A stretch of DNA of 64,000 nucleotides from Halorubrum amylolyticum (GCF_004114995.1 NZ_SDJP01000002.1:198457-262456), one strand, 5' to 3'; shown: positions 25,869 to 34,209, numbered from the stretch's first letter. Notes: generated by a model from the sequence alone, not told the origin. A program made the numbers and translations.

Positions 25869-26388
25869 GCTGATTCTGCGGTGCGTCAGACGCCGCTACC
25901 GCGTCGCCAAGGCGGTCTTCGAGGATCTCGTCGGCATCATCTGGTCGAGAAGGACGCCGAGGCCGTGGTTTTGCGTACTTCAAGCCGAGTGAGCGAAGGA
26001 ACGAACTGAGGTAATCTGGGTGGAACTCCACAGAAAATTCTTGATCGAGTAACTGTTGTATTTCTTGAGAGGTCCATGGTTCATCTTCGGCGAGGAGATC
26101 AAGAAATCGCTCTTGTTCCTGCTCGTCGAGTTTCGGCGGTCGCCCACCGCCGAAATCCGGTGCAAGTTCCTTCATTCCGCCGCGATTCCATTGATTCGCC
26201 CACCGACTGGCGGTTGCGTCAGATCGACCCACGCGGTCGGCTGCTTCCTTCAGTGTATCACCTTTGTAGAGGCTCTTCACGAAGATTATCCGCCGGAGAG
26301 CGTGTTCGTCGTCTGCCTCAGACAGCAACGTGTCAAGTTCCTCTTCAGTGAGGTGCCGCTTGATTTCTTTCCGTCGGTTTCTCTCCAT
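25762..26388 (-). CDS. IS630-type transposase, N-terminal (DNA-binding) frame
   Basis: This 208-residue frame starts ERNRRKEIKRHLTEEELDTL and holds the two helix-turn-helix units that recognise the inverted repeats (GDTLKEAADRVGRSDATASRW and PWTSQEIQQLLDQEFSVEFHPDYLSSFLRSLGL). A GGGRPPKL hook separates them. It runs to GGTVVGFF, immediately before the first catalytic Asp, then leaves frame and ends after nine further codons. Alone it should bind ends but not catalyse transposition, so it could act as an inhibitor. The start is the ATG at 26388; the open frame upstream lies in flanking repeat DNA. Confidence 0.75.
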   Translation of the reverse strand: MERNRRKEIKRHLTEEELDTLLSEADDEHALRRIIFVKSLYKGDTLKEAADRVGRSDATASRWANQWNRGGMKELAPDFGGGRPPKLDEQEQERFLDLLAEDEPWTSQEIQQLLDQEFSVEFHPDYLSSFLRSLGLKYAKPRPRRPSRPDDADEILEDRLGDAVAASDAPQNQRETDESGGWTLDNDVSTDGGTVVGFFRRSMAATDR

Positions 26389-26430
26389 ACAACATGTCTG
26401 TCCTCTATCTCCAAAAGTTTTCTCACTCAC

Positions 26431-26432
26431 TA
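26431..26432. repeat. TA target duplication, right
   Basis: This is the partner of 25287-25288, directly after the right inverted repeat of the IS630-type element. Confidence 0.7.
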
Positions 26433-26580
26433 AGCCGCCGGCTGCCAGAGGCGCGAAGCGCCTCGCTGCCGCGAGGACGAAGCTCGGCGACGCAAGCACT
26501 GGAAGGAGCGAGCGAAGCGAGCGACTGAAGCGCGCAGGGAGCCGCGCGAGTCGTCGCGGCTGGGGCTTTGGAGGTGTTCT
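26431..26580 (+). repeat. 3' half of the interrupted dispersed element
   Basis: It resumes the element after the insertion: the second arm of the hairpin that was split (AGCCGCCGGCTG), a GAGGCGC-GAA-GCGCCTC hairpin (26448-26464), then GACGCAAGCAC, GCGACTGA and the terminal GCGGCTGGGGCTTTGG block. The module 26438-26464 is shared with dnaK (reverse complement of 60482-60508) at 24 of 27 bases, differing only in the triloop. Confidence 0.75.
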
Positions 26581-26647
26581 CTGCCGACCCGTACTTGACT
26601 ACTTATAAACGAGCGACTGCGGTTTTGCCGGTCTGCTTATCGACCTA

Positions 26648-27583
26648 TCAGTCGTCCGCCGGCGCGGGGGCGTCGCCCGCGGAGAGCCGGACTTCGGGCT
26701 CGTCGACGCCGAGTTCGTCGAGCGCGGCCTGCGCGGCGCGCTTCCCGGAGACTAACATTGCGCCGAACGTCGGCCCCATCCGCGGGAGGCCGTGGGCGGT
26801 CGCGACCGCCATGCCGGACGCGATCAGCCCGTCGTGGACCACACCGGTGTGCTCGACCACGGCGTCCTCGCTTTCGCCGACCCACATCGAGTCGTGGCCG
26901 GGCGAGTCGTGACCGGGCGCGCCGTACTCGCCGTCGCCGGTCTGGTCCATCCCGGTGTTGTGCTCCTTCGCGTGCTCGATGCCGGGCGCCGAGAGGACGC
27001 CGCGCTCGTCGAGCTTGCTGATCGCGACCGCGTCGTGGCCCGTCGCGTCGATCACGAGGTCGGACTCGACCGCGATGGGGTCGACGCAGGTGATCTCGCG
27101 CGGGAGCGCGTGGACCGGCGTCCAGTTCATCACGATTCCCCCGACGCGGTGGTCCTCGCGGACGACCAGGTCGGTGAACTCGGTCATGTTCTGGACGCGC
27201 GCGCCGGCGTCGCAGGCCGCCTTGATCAGCCCGGAGCAGGCCTCGGGGCCGGCGGCGGTGTAGAGCCCGTCCACGTCCTCCACCGGCTCGTAGTCCACGT
27301 CAAGGTCGGCGAGGATCTCCTGTGCGGGGTCCCGAACCGTCACCGTGTTCATCAGGAACCCGCCGAGCCAGAACCCGCCGCCGAGGTAGTTGTTCTTCTC
27401 GACGATCATCACCTTCACGCCGCGCTCGGCCAGCTCCTTGGCGGCCATCAGCCCGGACGGGCCGCCGCCGAGGATGATCACCTCCGAGTCGGTGAACTCG
27501 AGGAACCCGTCGGTCCACTCGTTGCCGATCGCCTTCGTCACGTCGGTCTCGCTCACGTCGCTGAAGCCGTCGAATCCGTGCAT
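26648..27583 (-). CDS. thi4: Thiazole synthase Thi4
   Basis: Makes the thiazole precursor of thiamine from NAD and glycine. The 311-residue protein has a FAD/NAD-type Rossmann motif ([21 protein letters not shown], about residues 35-55), [14 protein letters not shown], a conserved Cys166 in REITCVDPI, and the C-terminal [20 protein letters not shown]. In yeast Thi4 and in Haloferax Thi4 the corresponding Cys is required; methanogen enzymes have His and use free sulfide. Cys166 therefore suggests the Cys-dependent, possibly self-sacrificing mechanism. It is monocistronic, with a 20-bp inverted repeat just before the ATG that may bind the HTH-ThiN regulator encoded at 1680. Confidence 0.93.
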   Translation of the reverse strand: MHGFDGFSDVSETDVTKAIGNEWTDGFLEFTDSEVIILGGGPSGLMAAKELAERGVKVMIVEKNNYLGGGFWLGGFLMNTVTVRDPAQEILADLDVDYEPVEDVDGLYTAAGPEACSGLIKAACDAGARVQNMTEFTDLVVREDHRVGGIVMNWTPVHALPREITCVDPIAVESDLVIDATGHDAVAISKLDERGVLSAPGIEHAKEHNTGMDQTGDGEYGAPGHDSPGHDSMWVGESEDAVVEHTGVVHDGLIASGMAVATAHGLPRMGPTFGAMLVSGKRAAQAALDELGVDEPEVRLSAGDAPAPADD

Positions 27584-27586
27584 ACA

Positions 27587-27606
27587 ACTTGGTAGTATTA
27601 CTAAGT
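27587..27606. promoter_or_regulatory. Inverted repeat in the thi4 promoter, candidate ThiR operator
   Basis: ACTTGGTAGTATTACTAAGT equals its own reverse complement at 16 of 20 positions. It lies 4-23 nt upstream of the thi4 ATG, overlapping the expected transcription start. Confidence 0.5.
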
Positions 27607-27718
27607 AGTGAAAGGCGTTGCGGTCGGGTGCCGCCCGTCGCGATCGGTGAGGCGCCGATCTCGGCGGTCGCGACGAGAGCTGATCCCTCGCGCTCTCCGG
27701 CGTCCCCGACTCGTAGCC

Positions 27719-27724
27719 TTTTTA
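27719..27724 (+). promoter_or_regulatory. TATA-like box for the eL43-rpoP operon
   Basis: TTTTTA lies 28-33 nt upstream of the ATG at 27752, which favours that start over the upstream in-frame ATG at 27608. Confidence 0.5.
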
Positions 27725-27751
27725 CCCGCGCTGGCGGTAGACGGAGTCACT

Positions 27752-28018
27752 ATGGCTGAGGACAAGGCACGAAGCACCGGCAGCGCGGGCCGATTCGGCG
27801 CTCGCTACGGCCGGGTCTCCCGCAAGCGGGTCCAGGACATCGAAGAGGAGATGCAGAACGCCACCGTCGACGGCGACGACGTCACGCGCAAGGGCACAGG
27901 CATCTGGGTCAACGAGGAGACCGGCGAGACGTTCACCGGCGGCGCGTACCGCCCCGAGACGCCCGGCGGTCGCACCGTCCGCCGCTCCATCCGCGCCGCG
28001 CTCGCCGACGAGGAATAG
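27752..28018 (+). CDS. rpl37ae: Ribosomal protein eL43 (L37Ae), zinc-less variant
   Basis: Large-subunit ribosomal protein. The 88-residue product has the eL43 frame [20 protein letters not shown], then [25 protein letters not shown] and a short acidic end. The canonical protein has a CxxC...CxxC zinc ribbon around the GTGIW block. Here there is no cysteine at all: the first pair is replaced by NATVDGDD and the second by NEETGET. The start follows the TATA spacing and the family N-terminus. It is the first gene of a conserved archaeal run with rpoP, pcc1 and pfdB; rpoP begins 3 nt after its stop. Confidence 0.92.
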   Translation: MAEDKARSTGSAGRFGARYGRVSRKRVQDIEEEMQNATVDGDDVTRKGTGIWVNEETGETFTGGAYRPETPGGRTVRRSIRAALADEE

Positions 28019-28021
28019 GTC

Positions 28022-28156
28022 ATGAGCTACAAGTGCTCCCGCTGTAAGCGCGACGTCACCCTCGACGAGTACGGCGGCGTGCGCTGCCCGTACTGCGGCC
28101 ACCGCGTCCTCCTGAAGGAGCGCGGCGGCGACGTGAAGGAAGTCACCGTCGAGTAA
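28022..28156 (+). CDS. rpoP: RNA polymerase subunit P (Rpo12)
   Basis: This 44-residue zinc-ribbon subunit of archaeal RNA polymerase is homologous to eukaryotic Rpb12. It reads [17 protein letters not shown], then [14 protein letters not shown] and ends KEVTVE. The CxxC (residues 5-8) and CxxC (22-25) pairs are intact, and the length is typical. The ATG at 28022 is 3 nt after the eL43 stop, so the two are almost certainly cotranscribed. The polymerase subunit keeps its zinc site although the neighbouring ribosomal protein has lost its own. Confidence 0.96.
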   Translation: MSYKCSRCKRDVTLDEYGGVRCPYCGHRVLLKERGGDVKEVTVE

Positions 28157-28184
28157 CTCCGGGTTCCGATCCCGACCCGTCACC

Positions 28185-28469
28185 GTGACCTCCGATCCCG
28201 TCGCCGTGACCGCCGACCGCGCGCACGAGACGCTCCTGTCGATCCGCTACCCCTCCGAGCGGCGCGCACGCCTCGTCGGCGACGCGCTCGAACCCGAGGT
28301 CGGCGAGATCGACGACGCCCGCTCCGCCGCGACCGTCTCCCGCGACGGCGACGCGGTCCGGGTTCGCGTCGTCGCCGACGACCTCGTCGCCCTCCGTGCC
28401 GGGATCAACAGCTGGTCGCGGCTCGTCGAGGTCGCCGAGCGCGTCGGCTCGGGGACCGGTCGAGAGTAG
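28185..28469 (+). CDS. pcc1: KEOPS complex subunit Pcc1
   Basis: Dimer-forming subunit of KEOPS, which with Kae1, Bud32 and Cgi121 adds threonylcarbamoyl to A37 of ANN-decoding tRNAs. The 94-residue protein has the short alpha/beta layout LLSIRYPSERRARLVGDALEPE, then ATVSRDGDAVRVRVVADDLVALRAGINSWSRLVEVAE, matching Pcc1 (the R-AG-NS-R-L helix is diagnostic). GTG start. It sits 28 nt after rpoP, as in other euryarchaea. No other KEOPS gene lies in the window. Confidence 0.9.
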   Translation: MTSDPVAVTADRAHETLLSIRYPSERRARLVGDALEPEVGEIDDARSAATVSRDGDAVRVRVVADDLVALRAGINSWSRLVEVAERVGSGTGRE

Positions 28470-28571
28470 CGGCGATCCGCCGATACCACGGCACAACGGG
28501 CCTGTACCCGGCGAATCGATCGGCGGCGGAGAAGTCGGGGGTTTTTCCGTCCGGGACGCCTCGTTGCGCCC

Positions 28572-28967
28572 ATGCAAGGGAACATGCCGCCCGAGGCACA
28601 GGAGAAGATCGAGGAGCTACAGGAGCTGCAGGAGACCGCACAGCAGGTCGCCGAGCAGAGAGAGCAGGCGCAGTCCGCGCTCAACGAGTCCAAGACGGCC
28701 CTCGACGCCCTCGAAGACATCGACGAGGACGCCGGAATGTACCGCGAGATCGGCGAGGTCCTCGTCGAGACGGACTACGAGTCCGCCTACGACGACCTCG
28801 AGGACAAGGTCGACTCCCTCGAAGTGCGCGTCGAGCAGCTCGAGAAGCAGGAAGAGCGCGTGCAGGAGCAGTTCGACGACCTGCAGGGCGAGCTTCAGCA
28901 GATGCTTCAGGGCGGCGCCGGCGGCGGCCCGATGGGTCCGGGCGGTCCAGGCGCGGGCGGCGCGTAA
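28572..28967 (+). CDS. pfdB: Prefoldin subunit beta
   Basis: Subunit of the jellyfish-shaped hexameric chaperone that hands unfolded proteins to the thermosome. The 131-residue protein has an N-terminal helix ([20 protein letters not shown]), a central beta-hairpin region with [24 protein letters not shown], a C-terminal coiled-coil helix (about residues 75-112) and a Gly/Pro tail after it. Length and layout are standard for beta. The ATG at 28572 follows a 100-nt gap after pcc1 that includes a GTTTTTCC stretch, so it may have a promoter of its own inside the operon. Confidence 0.95.
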   Translation: MQGNMPPEAQEKIEELQELQETAQQVAEQREQAQSALNESKTALDALEDIDEDAGMYREIGEVLVETDYESAYDDLEDKVDSLEVRVEQLEKQEERVQEQFDDLQGELQQMLQGGAGGGPMGPGGPGAGGA

Positions 28968-28973
28968 GCGCCG

Positions 28974-29306
28974 ATGTCCGACGAACCGAGCGACGGATCG
29001 ACCGACGGATCGCGTGACGCAGGCAGTGACGCCGGCGCCGACGACCCCGTGGGCGACGAGGCCGCCGACGGCGAGCCCACCGACGATCAGGTCGTCCAGA
29101 CCGCTGCGGAAGCGGCCGAGGGCGTCGTGTTCGCCCACTACGACCAGTCGGCGGTGACCGATCTGGACGTGACGGTCACGTTCGAGGAGGGCGTCCTCGA
29201 CGTCGACGTCTACCTGAACGCCCCTGATGACCCCGATCCGGACGCCGTCGCCCGCGAGGCGGCCGAGACCGCCGGCGAGGCGGTCGACGAGCTGTTCGAG
29301 GCGTAG
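28974..29306 (+). CDS. DUF3194 family protein
   Basis: This 110-residue protein has an acidic Ser/Asp N-terminus (about 35 residues). A compact domain follows: VVQTAAEAAEGVVFAHYDQS, then LDVTVTFEEGVLDVDVYLNAPDD and an Ala/Glu-rich C-terminal helix. DUF3194 genes regularly follow prefoldin beta in haloarchaea and other euryarchaea; function unknown. It starts 6 nt after the pfdB stop, so it is in the same operon, and a link to prefoldin or protein folding is only a neighbourhood inference. Confidence 0.85.
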   Translation: MSDEPSDGSTDGSRDAGSDAGADDPVGDEAADGEPTDDQVVQTAAEAAEGVVFAHYDQSAVTDLDVTVTFEEGVLDVDVYLNAPDDPDPDAVAREAAETAGEAVDELFEA

Positions 29307-29436
29307 GGCGGCGCGTCGTTTTTTCGGACCGTGCATTGATCGAGGTGATGAGCGGCGCACACGCCGGTTGCGTGGTCCCTGTCCACGACCTCACCGATCG
29401 ATAATTATTAACCATGTTGTTGTGTATTGGTACCGT

Positions 29437-29634
29437 ATGTCATCTAGCTACGGCGGCACCTCGGCCTTCGATCGGCTCCGCGCGCGGCTCGACGGGCGGT
29501 CTCGCGCCTGCGAGGAGTGCGGGTTCGTCGACGAGGAGGGTGCGTGGGAGGCGGTGACCACGGGCGCGACCGTCGAGTACCACCGGGAGTGTCCGAGCTG
29601 CGGGACCGAGCGCGTCCGGCGATACCGGCTCTGA
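29437..29634 (+). CDS. Small zinc-ribbon protein (HVO_0649 type)
   Basis: This 65-residue protein has two CxxC pairs: CEEC in RSRACEECGFVDEEG and CPSC in HRECPSCGTERVRRYRL. They form a single zinc ribbon preceded by a short N-terminal stretch SAFDRLRARLDGR. Haloarchaea encode many such mini zinc-finger proteins of unknown, probably regulatory, function. The start ATG at 29437 lies 27-35 nt after an ATTATTAA stretch (29402-29410) that acts as a plausible TATA region. Confidence 0.75.
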   Translation: MSSSYGGTSAFDRLRARLDGRSRACEECGFVDEEGAWEAVTTGATVEYHRECPSCGTERVRRYRL

Positions 29635-29707
29635 AAGGGCCGGCTGGTCGGAGCCGTTCGCTTTCCTGCCAACCGTTAACACCTATCGGCGCGTGGGTCA
29701 GGCTGAC

Positions 29708-30133
29708 ATGTACGACGCGATCCTGTGTCCGACCGACGGGAGCGCCGGGAGCGCCGCCGCGATCGAGCAGGCCTGCGACCTCGCCGCGCTGACGGGCGCG
29801 CGCATCCATGCGCTGTTCGTCGTCGACGAGGCGATCGCCGGCGCCGACGAGTGGGACGTAGTCGTCGAACGCGAGGAGGAGCGCGGCGAGCGCGCGCTCG
29901 ACGCCGTCGCCGAGGCGGCGACGGAACGCGGTGTCGAGGCCGAGCGCCACCTCCGGCGCGGCCGGCCTCACGAGGAGATCCTCGACGCCGCGGCCGACTA
30001 CGGGGTCGACCTGATCGTGATGGGGACCCACGGCCGCACCGGGATCGGACGCTTCGTCACGGCGGGGTCGGTCGCCGAGCGGGTCGTGCGGTACAGCGAG
30101 CTCCCGGTGCTGACGGCGCACATCGGCGAGTAG
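29708..30133 (+). CDS. Universal stress protein UspA
   Basis: This 141-residue single-domain Usp begins YDAILCPTDGSAGSAAAIE. It has the ATP-binding signature DLIVMGTHGRTGIGRFVTAGSVAERVV (the G-x2-G-x9-G-S/T pattern) near residues 107-133, so it is probably an ATP-binding type. The ATG at 29708 is canonical; an in-frame GTG/ATG region upstream at 29693 adds non-conserved residues. It is convergent with the GuaA amidotransferase gene. The physiological stimulus is unknown. Confidence 0.9.
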   Translation: MYDAILCPTDGSAGSAAAIEQACDLAALTGARIHALFVVDEAIAGADEWDVVVEREEERGERALDAVAEAATERGVEAERHLRRGRPHEEILDAAADYGVDLIVMGTHGRTGIGRFVTAGSVAERVVRYSELPVLTAHIGE

Positions 30134-30153
30134 GTTTCCCTTCTCCCGCTCGC

Positions 30154-30708
30154 TTACGCCGACTCGCAGACCGCGACGAAGTTCTCGAACACTTCCTCGC
30201 CGCGCTCCGTGTGGGCGACCTCGGGGTGCCACTGGACGCCGTACAGCCCCGCCTCGGCGTTCGACATCGCCTCCACGTCGCAGACGTCGGAGGTGGCGGT
30301 TCGGACGAACCCCTCGGGGACCTCTATCACCTCGTCGGCGTGGGAGGCCCAGACGCGCGTCTCGGGAGCCAGCGAGCCGACGAGCGGGTCCCCGTCGTCG
30401 ACGATATCCACGTCGACGTCGGCGTAGCCGCCGTAGTCGCCGCCGCCGACCGCGCCGCCGCGCTCGACCGCGATCAGCTGCATCCCGAGACAGATCCCGA
30501 GCACGGGAACGTCCAGATCGAGGTAGTCGGGGGCGTTGCCGACGCGGTCCATGTCGGGGCCGCCGGACAGGACGATGCCGTCGGCGTCGAGCTCCGCGGG
30601 GTCGGTGTCCGCCGACACGATCTCGGTGTCGACGCCCACGTCGCGGAGCGCCCGCCGTTCGAGGTGGGTGAACTGGCCGTGGAGGTCGATGACGACGATC
30701 CGGGTCAT
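30154..30708 (-). CDS. guaAA: GMP synthase glutamine amidotransferase subunit
   Basis: Supplies ammonia to the separate ATP-pyrophosphatase subunit (GuaAB) that aminates XMP to GMP; archaea split GMP synthase into two proteins. The 184-residue class I amidotransferase has SGGPD (oxyanion region), nucleophile Cys in LGICLGMQLIA near residue 76, and the His/Glu pair in GVQWHPEVAHTE. The ATG at 30708 gives the family start TRIVVIDLHGQFTH. GuaAB is not in the window. The intergenic gap to truD on the same strand is about 125 nt. Confidence 0.92.
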   Translation of the reverse strand: MTRIVVIDLHGQFTHLERRALRDVGVDTEIVSADTDPAELDADGIVLSGGPDMDRVGNAPDYLDLDVPVLGICLGMQLIAVERGGAVGGGDYGGYADVDVDIVDDGDPLVGSLAPETRVWASHADEVIEVPEGFVRTATSDVCDVEAMSNAEAGLYGVQWHPEVAHTERGEEVFENFVAVCESA

Positions 30709-30833
30709 AACGCTGATTGACGGCTCCCGCACAAAAACAGCTCGGAACGGAGCGCAGTATCGTGATGGTTTCGGCCGCTAGAACGCGACGATACTACACG
30801 AACGTGGATCGATCTTCGGAGGGGCCGCATCGA

Positions 30834-32327
30834 TCACAGGTCGAGCGGCCCGCGCTTCGTGAACTCCCGGAGCAGCACCGTCGCGTACGACCCGCTCGGG
30901 AGCGCGAACGCGAACCGCGGGTCGCCGTCCTCGAACGTCACGTCGAGGTCGCTCCGGAGGAGGATCGCCCGGCGGGTGCCCGCCGAGTCGAAGTCGCCGG
31001 GGAGCGCGAAGTCGCCGGGCTCGATCCCCGCGTCGGCGAGGACTTCCCGCTCGATCTCGCCGGGCTCGCCGCCGCCGAGGTCGGTCTCCGTGCCGACGAG
31101 AGGCGCGGTGACGAACGCCCGCCCGCGCTCGCAGTGGCGGGTGACGACGGACACCCGGTCCTCGTCGACCCGCTGGAGCCGGTCGGTGTCGGGCGCGTAC
31201 AGCTCGTCGGGGGCGTCGCCGTCGGCGAAACAGACCACGTCGCCGGCGACGGGGCGGTCGAACGGGAGCCCGCGGCGAAGCCGCTCGCTCAGGACCCGGT
31301 TGAACAGGAACGACTGGGCGGCGTTGACGAACAGCCGCTGGAGGTTCGAGGGAACCGCCTCCAGCGCGTGCCGCCAGTCCTCGTGGTCCGGCGGCGCGTC
31401 GGGAGCCACGTCGCGCTCGGCGAGCCGGTGGACCATCGAGCGCTCGAACCGGAGCTTGCCCGGAATCGCGTCGAGGCAGGCCTCCCAGTCGCCGTCGCCG
31501 GTGCCGTCTGCGGCGGGGTCGGCGGTGGAGTCGGCGACGGCGTCGGCGCCGCCCGCGTCGCCTCCGCCGCCCCCGAACGCGGCGTCGACGCGGTCGCGCG
31601 CGGCGCGGGTGTCGTCGGGCTCCGCCTCGGAGGGGTTGCCGGCGTACAGCCGCACCGCCTCGCGGAAGTCGTCGCGGACGACGGCGAGCCCGACGCGGTG
31701 GGTGACGGGTCGCCGGCTCCCGAAGCGCTGCTGGCCGAAGTAGTTGGGGACGCCGACGGTGGCGGAGACGCCGTCGTCCGGATCGCTCGCTCCCGGCTCC
31801 TCCCCGTCGCCCCCGAACGCCCGCAGGTCCGCCACCACGTCGGCGACGCGCTCGGGGGCCTCGCTCACCGCGTCGGTGACCCTGATCTCGAAGGCGTTGC
31901 CCGCGAGGTCGCCGAACGAGAGCCCGCGCCCGGCGCGGCCGAGGACCTCGATATCGGCGCCGCGGATCGCGGGGAGGTCGTCGGGGTCGACCTCGCGGAG
32001 CGTGAACAGCTGGGTGGTGACGGCGCGCTTGTCCTTCGTCCCCGCCCACGAGACCCGCTCGCGACTGATCCCGAGCGCGTCGGAGATCCGGCGCGCGAAG
32101 TCGTTCGTGTCCCAGTTGCGGAGGGTGACGCGGACGACGAGCGCGGGGTAGCTCCCGGTGTCCGCGTCGAGCGGTTCCGGCTCGAACGCCTCCAGCTCGC
32201 GGACGCGGAAGTCCTCGGGCGACTCGCGGAGCCGGCCACCGATCCCGTCGGCGTCGCTGACGTAGTGGTCGATGCCCGCGGCGCGCTCGGTCGGGTGCGC
32301 CTCGCGGAGGGTGTCGGCGGGGGCCAT
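30834..32327 (-). CDS. truD: tRNA pseudouridine(13) synthase TruD
   Basis: Isomerises U13 of certain tRNAs. The 497-residue protein has the motif region [17 protein letters not shown] (motif I), [15 protein letters not shown] with the catalytic Asp, [18 protein letters not shown], and the C-terminal [18 protein letters not shown]. The family's TRUD insertion domain is present (about residues 190-370), including a haloarchaeal low-complexity patch near 275-295. The ATG at 32327 overlaps the pth2 stop by 1 nt (TGATG), so the genes are coupled. Confidence 0.94.
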   Translation of the reverse strand: MAPADTLREAHPTERAAGIDHYVSDADGIGGRLRESPEDFRVRELEAFEPEPLDADTGSYPALVVRVTLRNWDTNDFARRISDALGISRERVSWAGTKDKRAVTTQLFTLREVDPDDLPAIRGADIEVLGRAGRGLSFGDLAGNAFEIRVTDAVSEAPERVADVVADLRAFGGDGEEPGASDPDDGVSATVGVPNYFGQQRFGSRRPVTHRVGLAVVRDDFREAVRLYAGNPSEAEPDDTRAARDRVDAAFGGGGGDAGGADAVADSTADPAADGTGDGDWEACLDAIPGKLRFERSMVHRLAERDVAPDAPPDHEDWRHALEAVPSNLQRLFVNAAQSFLFNRVLSERLRRGLPFDRPVAGDVVCFADGDAPDELYAPDTDRLQRVDEDRVSVVTRHCERGRAFVTAPLVGTETDLGGGEPGEIEREVLADAGIEPGDFALPGDFDSAGTRRAILLRSDLDVTFEDGDPRFAFALPSGSYATVLLREFTKRGPLDL

Positions 32328-32665
32328 CAGTACAGCGAGAGGTCGCCGGTCACGCGGTCGACGGTGTCGTCGCGGGCGGGTCCCACGGCGAGCGCGGTGA
32401 CGGTTCCCGGCTCCAGTTGGGTGTGGCCGGCGTCGCGGACGATCGCGTACGGTATTCCCTCCTTGTCGGCCTTGTCGGCCAGCTCGAACAGTTGGCTCTC
32501 GGAGTCGCCCTTGAGAACCACCTTCTTCTGTCCCTCCCCCTGCCACTTCTTGCGGGCGCGCCGGCCGGCGTCCTGATACGCCGACAGCGACGCGTGCGCG
32601 ACCTGCGCGGCGAGCTTCCCCTCGCCCATCCCGATGTCGGTGCGGGCGACGATGGCCTGTTTCAT
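32327..32665 (-). CDS. pth2: Peptidyl-tRNA hydrolase, archaeal type
   Basis: Recycles stalled peptidyl-tRNA. The 112-residue protein matches Pth2: [29 protein letters not shown], the basic [18 protein letters not shown] segment, and a C-terminal [24 protein letters not shown]. The T-x-L/I-G-M-G-K/E-G-K motif near residue 9 contains catalytic residues. The ATG at 32665 is canonical. It is first in a two-gene tRNA operon with truD. Confidence 0.95.
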   Translation of the reverse strand: MKQAIVARTDIGMGEGKLAAQVAHASLSAYQDAGRRARKKWQGEGQKKVVLKGDSESQLFELADKADKEGIPYAIVRDAGHTQLEPGTVTALAVGPARDDTVDRVTGDLSLY

Positions 32666-32809
32666 ACCCGTTCGCACCGCCGCCGCGGGTTTAGCGTTTG
32701 TCTCTCGCCGGTCGCTTCTTTCGATCGGTCGTCGACGGAGGACCTGCCGCCGTTCTCGTTCGGTGGGTGCAACCGCGGTATTGAAACGCCTGAGGAACGC
32801 AGTGCGACC

Positions 32810-33235
32810 ATGCACCGCAGACGGTTTCTCCGGCGAACCGGCGCCGCCGCGGGCGTCGGCGCGCTAACGGGGCTCGCCGGCTGTGCCGGCGTCGGCGGCG
32901 ACCCGGGCTACGACGTGGGGATGATGGCGTCCGCGTTCCAGCCGGTCGAGGTGACGGTCGCCGTCGGCGACACCGTGGTCTGGGAGACCACGAGCGCGCG
33001 CGGCCACACGGTCACCGCCTACGAGAACGCGATTCCGGACGAGGCCGAGTACTTCGCCTCGGGCGGGTACGACGGCGAGGAGACGGCCCGCGATGCCTGG
33101 TCCAGGGACTTCGGGGGACGCCTGGAGAGCGGCGACCGCTACTCGCACACCTTCGCGGTCGCCGGCCGCTACGACTACGTGTGTATCCCCCACGAGACCG
33201 GGGGTATGGTCGGGACCGTCGTCGTGGAGGAATGA
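32810..33235 (+). CDS. Halocyanin-like blue copper lipoprotein
   Basis: Membrane-attached electron carrier. The 141-residue protein has a twin-arginine signal ([13 protein letters not shown]) and a lipobox ending GLAGC at Cys25. The cupredoxin domain carries the type 1 copper ligands His ([10 protein letters not shown]) and Cys-His-Met in [13 protein letters not shown]. It resembles Natronomonas halocyanin and would deliver electrons to a terminal oxidase or accept them from a bc-type complex. The next two genes (SafE-like protein and Cu-ATPase) suggest a copper-protein assembly cluster. The start at 32810 is set by the signal peptide. Confidence 0.9.
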   Translation: MHRRRFLRRTGAAAGVGALTGLAGCAGVGGDPGYDVGMMASAFQPVEVTVAVGDTVVWETTSARGHTVTAYENAIPDEAEYFASGGYDGEETARDAWSRDFGGRLESGDRYSHTFAVAGRYDYVCIPHETGGMVGTVVVEE

Positions 33236-33260
33236 CGTGCGCCGGCCTCGTCACGGACCG

Positions 33261-33319
33261 TCGAACTCGTTCCCGAGGACATCGAACTCGTCTCCGAGGA
33301 CATCGAACTCGTCCGCGAC
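33261..33319 (+). repeat. 21-bp tandem repeat, about 2.7 units
   Basis: TCGAACTCGTTCCCGAGGAC plus A (33261-33281) is followed by a near-copy (33282-33302) and a degenerate third unit. It lies in the gap between the halocyanin and SafE-like genes, ahead of the latter's start at 33365. Confidence 0.8.
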
Positions 33320-33364
33320 GAAACCCATTAGCGCGCGCGACTCCAACCGCAGGTGATTCGACTC

Positions 33365-34207
33365 ATGGACCTCTCGCCGCTCCTCGGGACCGACGTGCTG
33401 CTGTTCCTCGCCATCGGGCTGCTCGGCGGCGCCCACTGCATCGGGATGTGCGGCCCGCTCGTCACGGTGTACGCCGGTCGGATGCGCGACGAGAGCGAGC
33501 GCGTTGACGGCGGGAGCGCGGCGACCGGCGACGCCGGACCCGGCCGCTCCGCCGACCGCCGCGGGAGCCACCTGACGACCTACGAGGTCCGCCAGCACGC
33601 GCTGTTCAACCTCGGGCGGGCCGCGAGCTACGCGACCATCGGCGCGGCGCTCGGCGCGCTCGGCGGGGCCGTCCTCGTCACGACGGCGACGCTGACCGGC
33701 GCGGCGGAGGCGGTCCGCGGCGTCGTCGGCCTCGGCGTCGGCGCGGCCGTGATCCTCGTCGGGGTCCGGTACGCCCTCGGCGGCGCGACCGGCGGGGTCC
33801 ACCTCCCCGGCCTCGACCGCGTCACCGGCTGGCTCACCGGCCACGTCGACCGGCTCGCCAACGGCCCCGGGATCGTCGGGCTCGGCGCGGTCCACGGCCT
33901 GCTCCCGTGTCCGATCCTCTACCCGGCGTACCTCTACGCGTTCGCCAGCGGCTCCGCCGTCAGCGGCGCGCTCGCGCTCGGTGCGCTCGGCGTCGGCACG
34001 ATGCCCGCCGTCTTCCTCTACGGCACCGTCATCGAGGGCGTCGACGCGGTCCACCGCCGCCGGGTCCACCGCCTGCTCGGCGTCGCCTTCGTGGCGCTCG
34101 GCTACGTCCTGTTCGCGCACGGGCTGATGGCGGTCGGCGTCCACGTGCCGCACCCGAGCCTGCCCTTCTGGAACCCACTCGACGCCGGGATGATGGGGGG
34201 GATGTGA
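33365..34207 (+). CDS. SafE/UreH-like transmembrane protein (sulfite exporter TauE/SafE family)
   Basis: This 280-residue membrane protein has about six helices. Helix 1 ends in the diagnostic GLLGGAHCIGMCGPLV with paired Cys, and a second Cys motif GLLPCPILYPAYLYA lies mid-protein. The pattern is the UreH-like/SafE domain (PF13386 type), found beside FixI/CcoI copper ATPases in cytochrome oxidase assembly clusters of bacteria. A role in copper or thiol transport is inferred from that association. Start: the ATG at 33365 is 9 nt after an AGGTGA Shine-Dalgarno-like site; an in-frame GTG at 33353 is less likely. It is 2 nt upstream of the Cu-ATPase, so cotranscribed. Confidence 0.82.
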   Translation: MDLSPLLGTDVLLFLAIGLLGGAHCIGMCGPLVTVYAGRMRDESERVDGGSAATGDAGPGRSADRRGSHLTTYEVRQHALFNLGRAASYATIGAALGALGGAVLVTTATLTGAAEAVRGVVGLGVGAAVILVGVRYALGGATGGVHLPGLDRVTGWLTGHVDRLANGPGIVGLGAVHGLLPCPILYPAYLYAFASGSAVSGALALGALGVGTMPAVFLYGTVIEGVDAVHRRRVHRLLGVAFVALGYVLFAHGLMAVGVHVPHPSLPFWNPLDAGMMGGM

Positions 34208-34209
34208 GG

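Larger units (their letters stand above)
25289..26430 (-). mobile_element. IS630-family insertion sequence (about 1.14 kb)
   Basis: The ends form imperfect inverted repeats of about 24 bp: left GTACTCAAGATAACTTTTGG, and right (read inwards) GTGAGTGAGAAAACTTTTGG, 17 of 24 positions matching with the core AACTTTTGGA identical. TA flanks both sides. The interior is visibly lower in GC than its surroundings, and it carries two overlapping transposase frames (25762-26388 and 25293-25868). It has inserted in the 4-nt loop of a perfect hairpin belonging to the dispersed repeat. The family name rests on the TA duplication and the transposase motifs. Confidence 0.85.
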
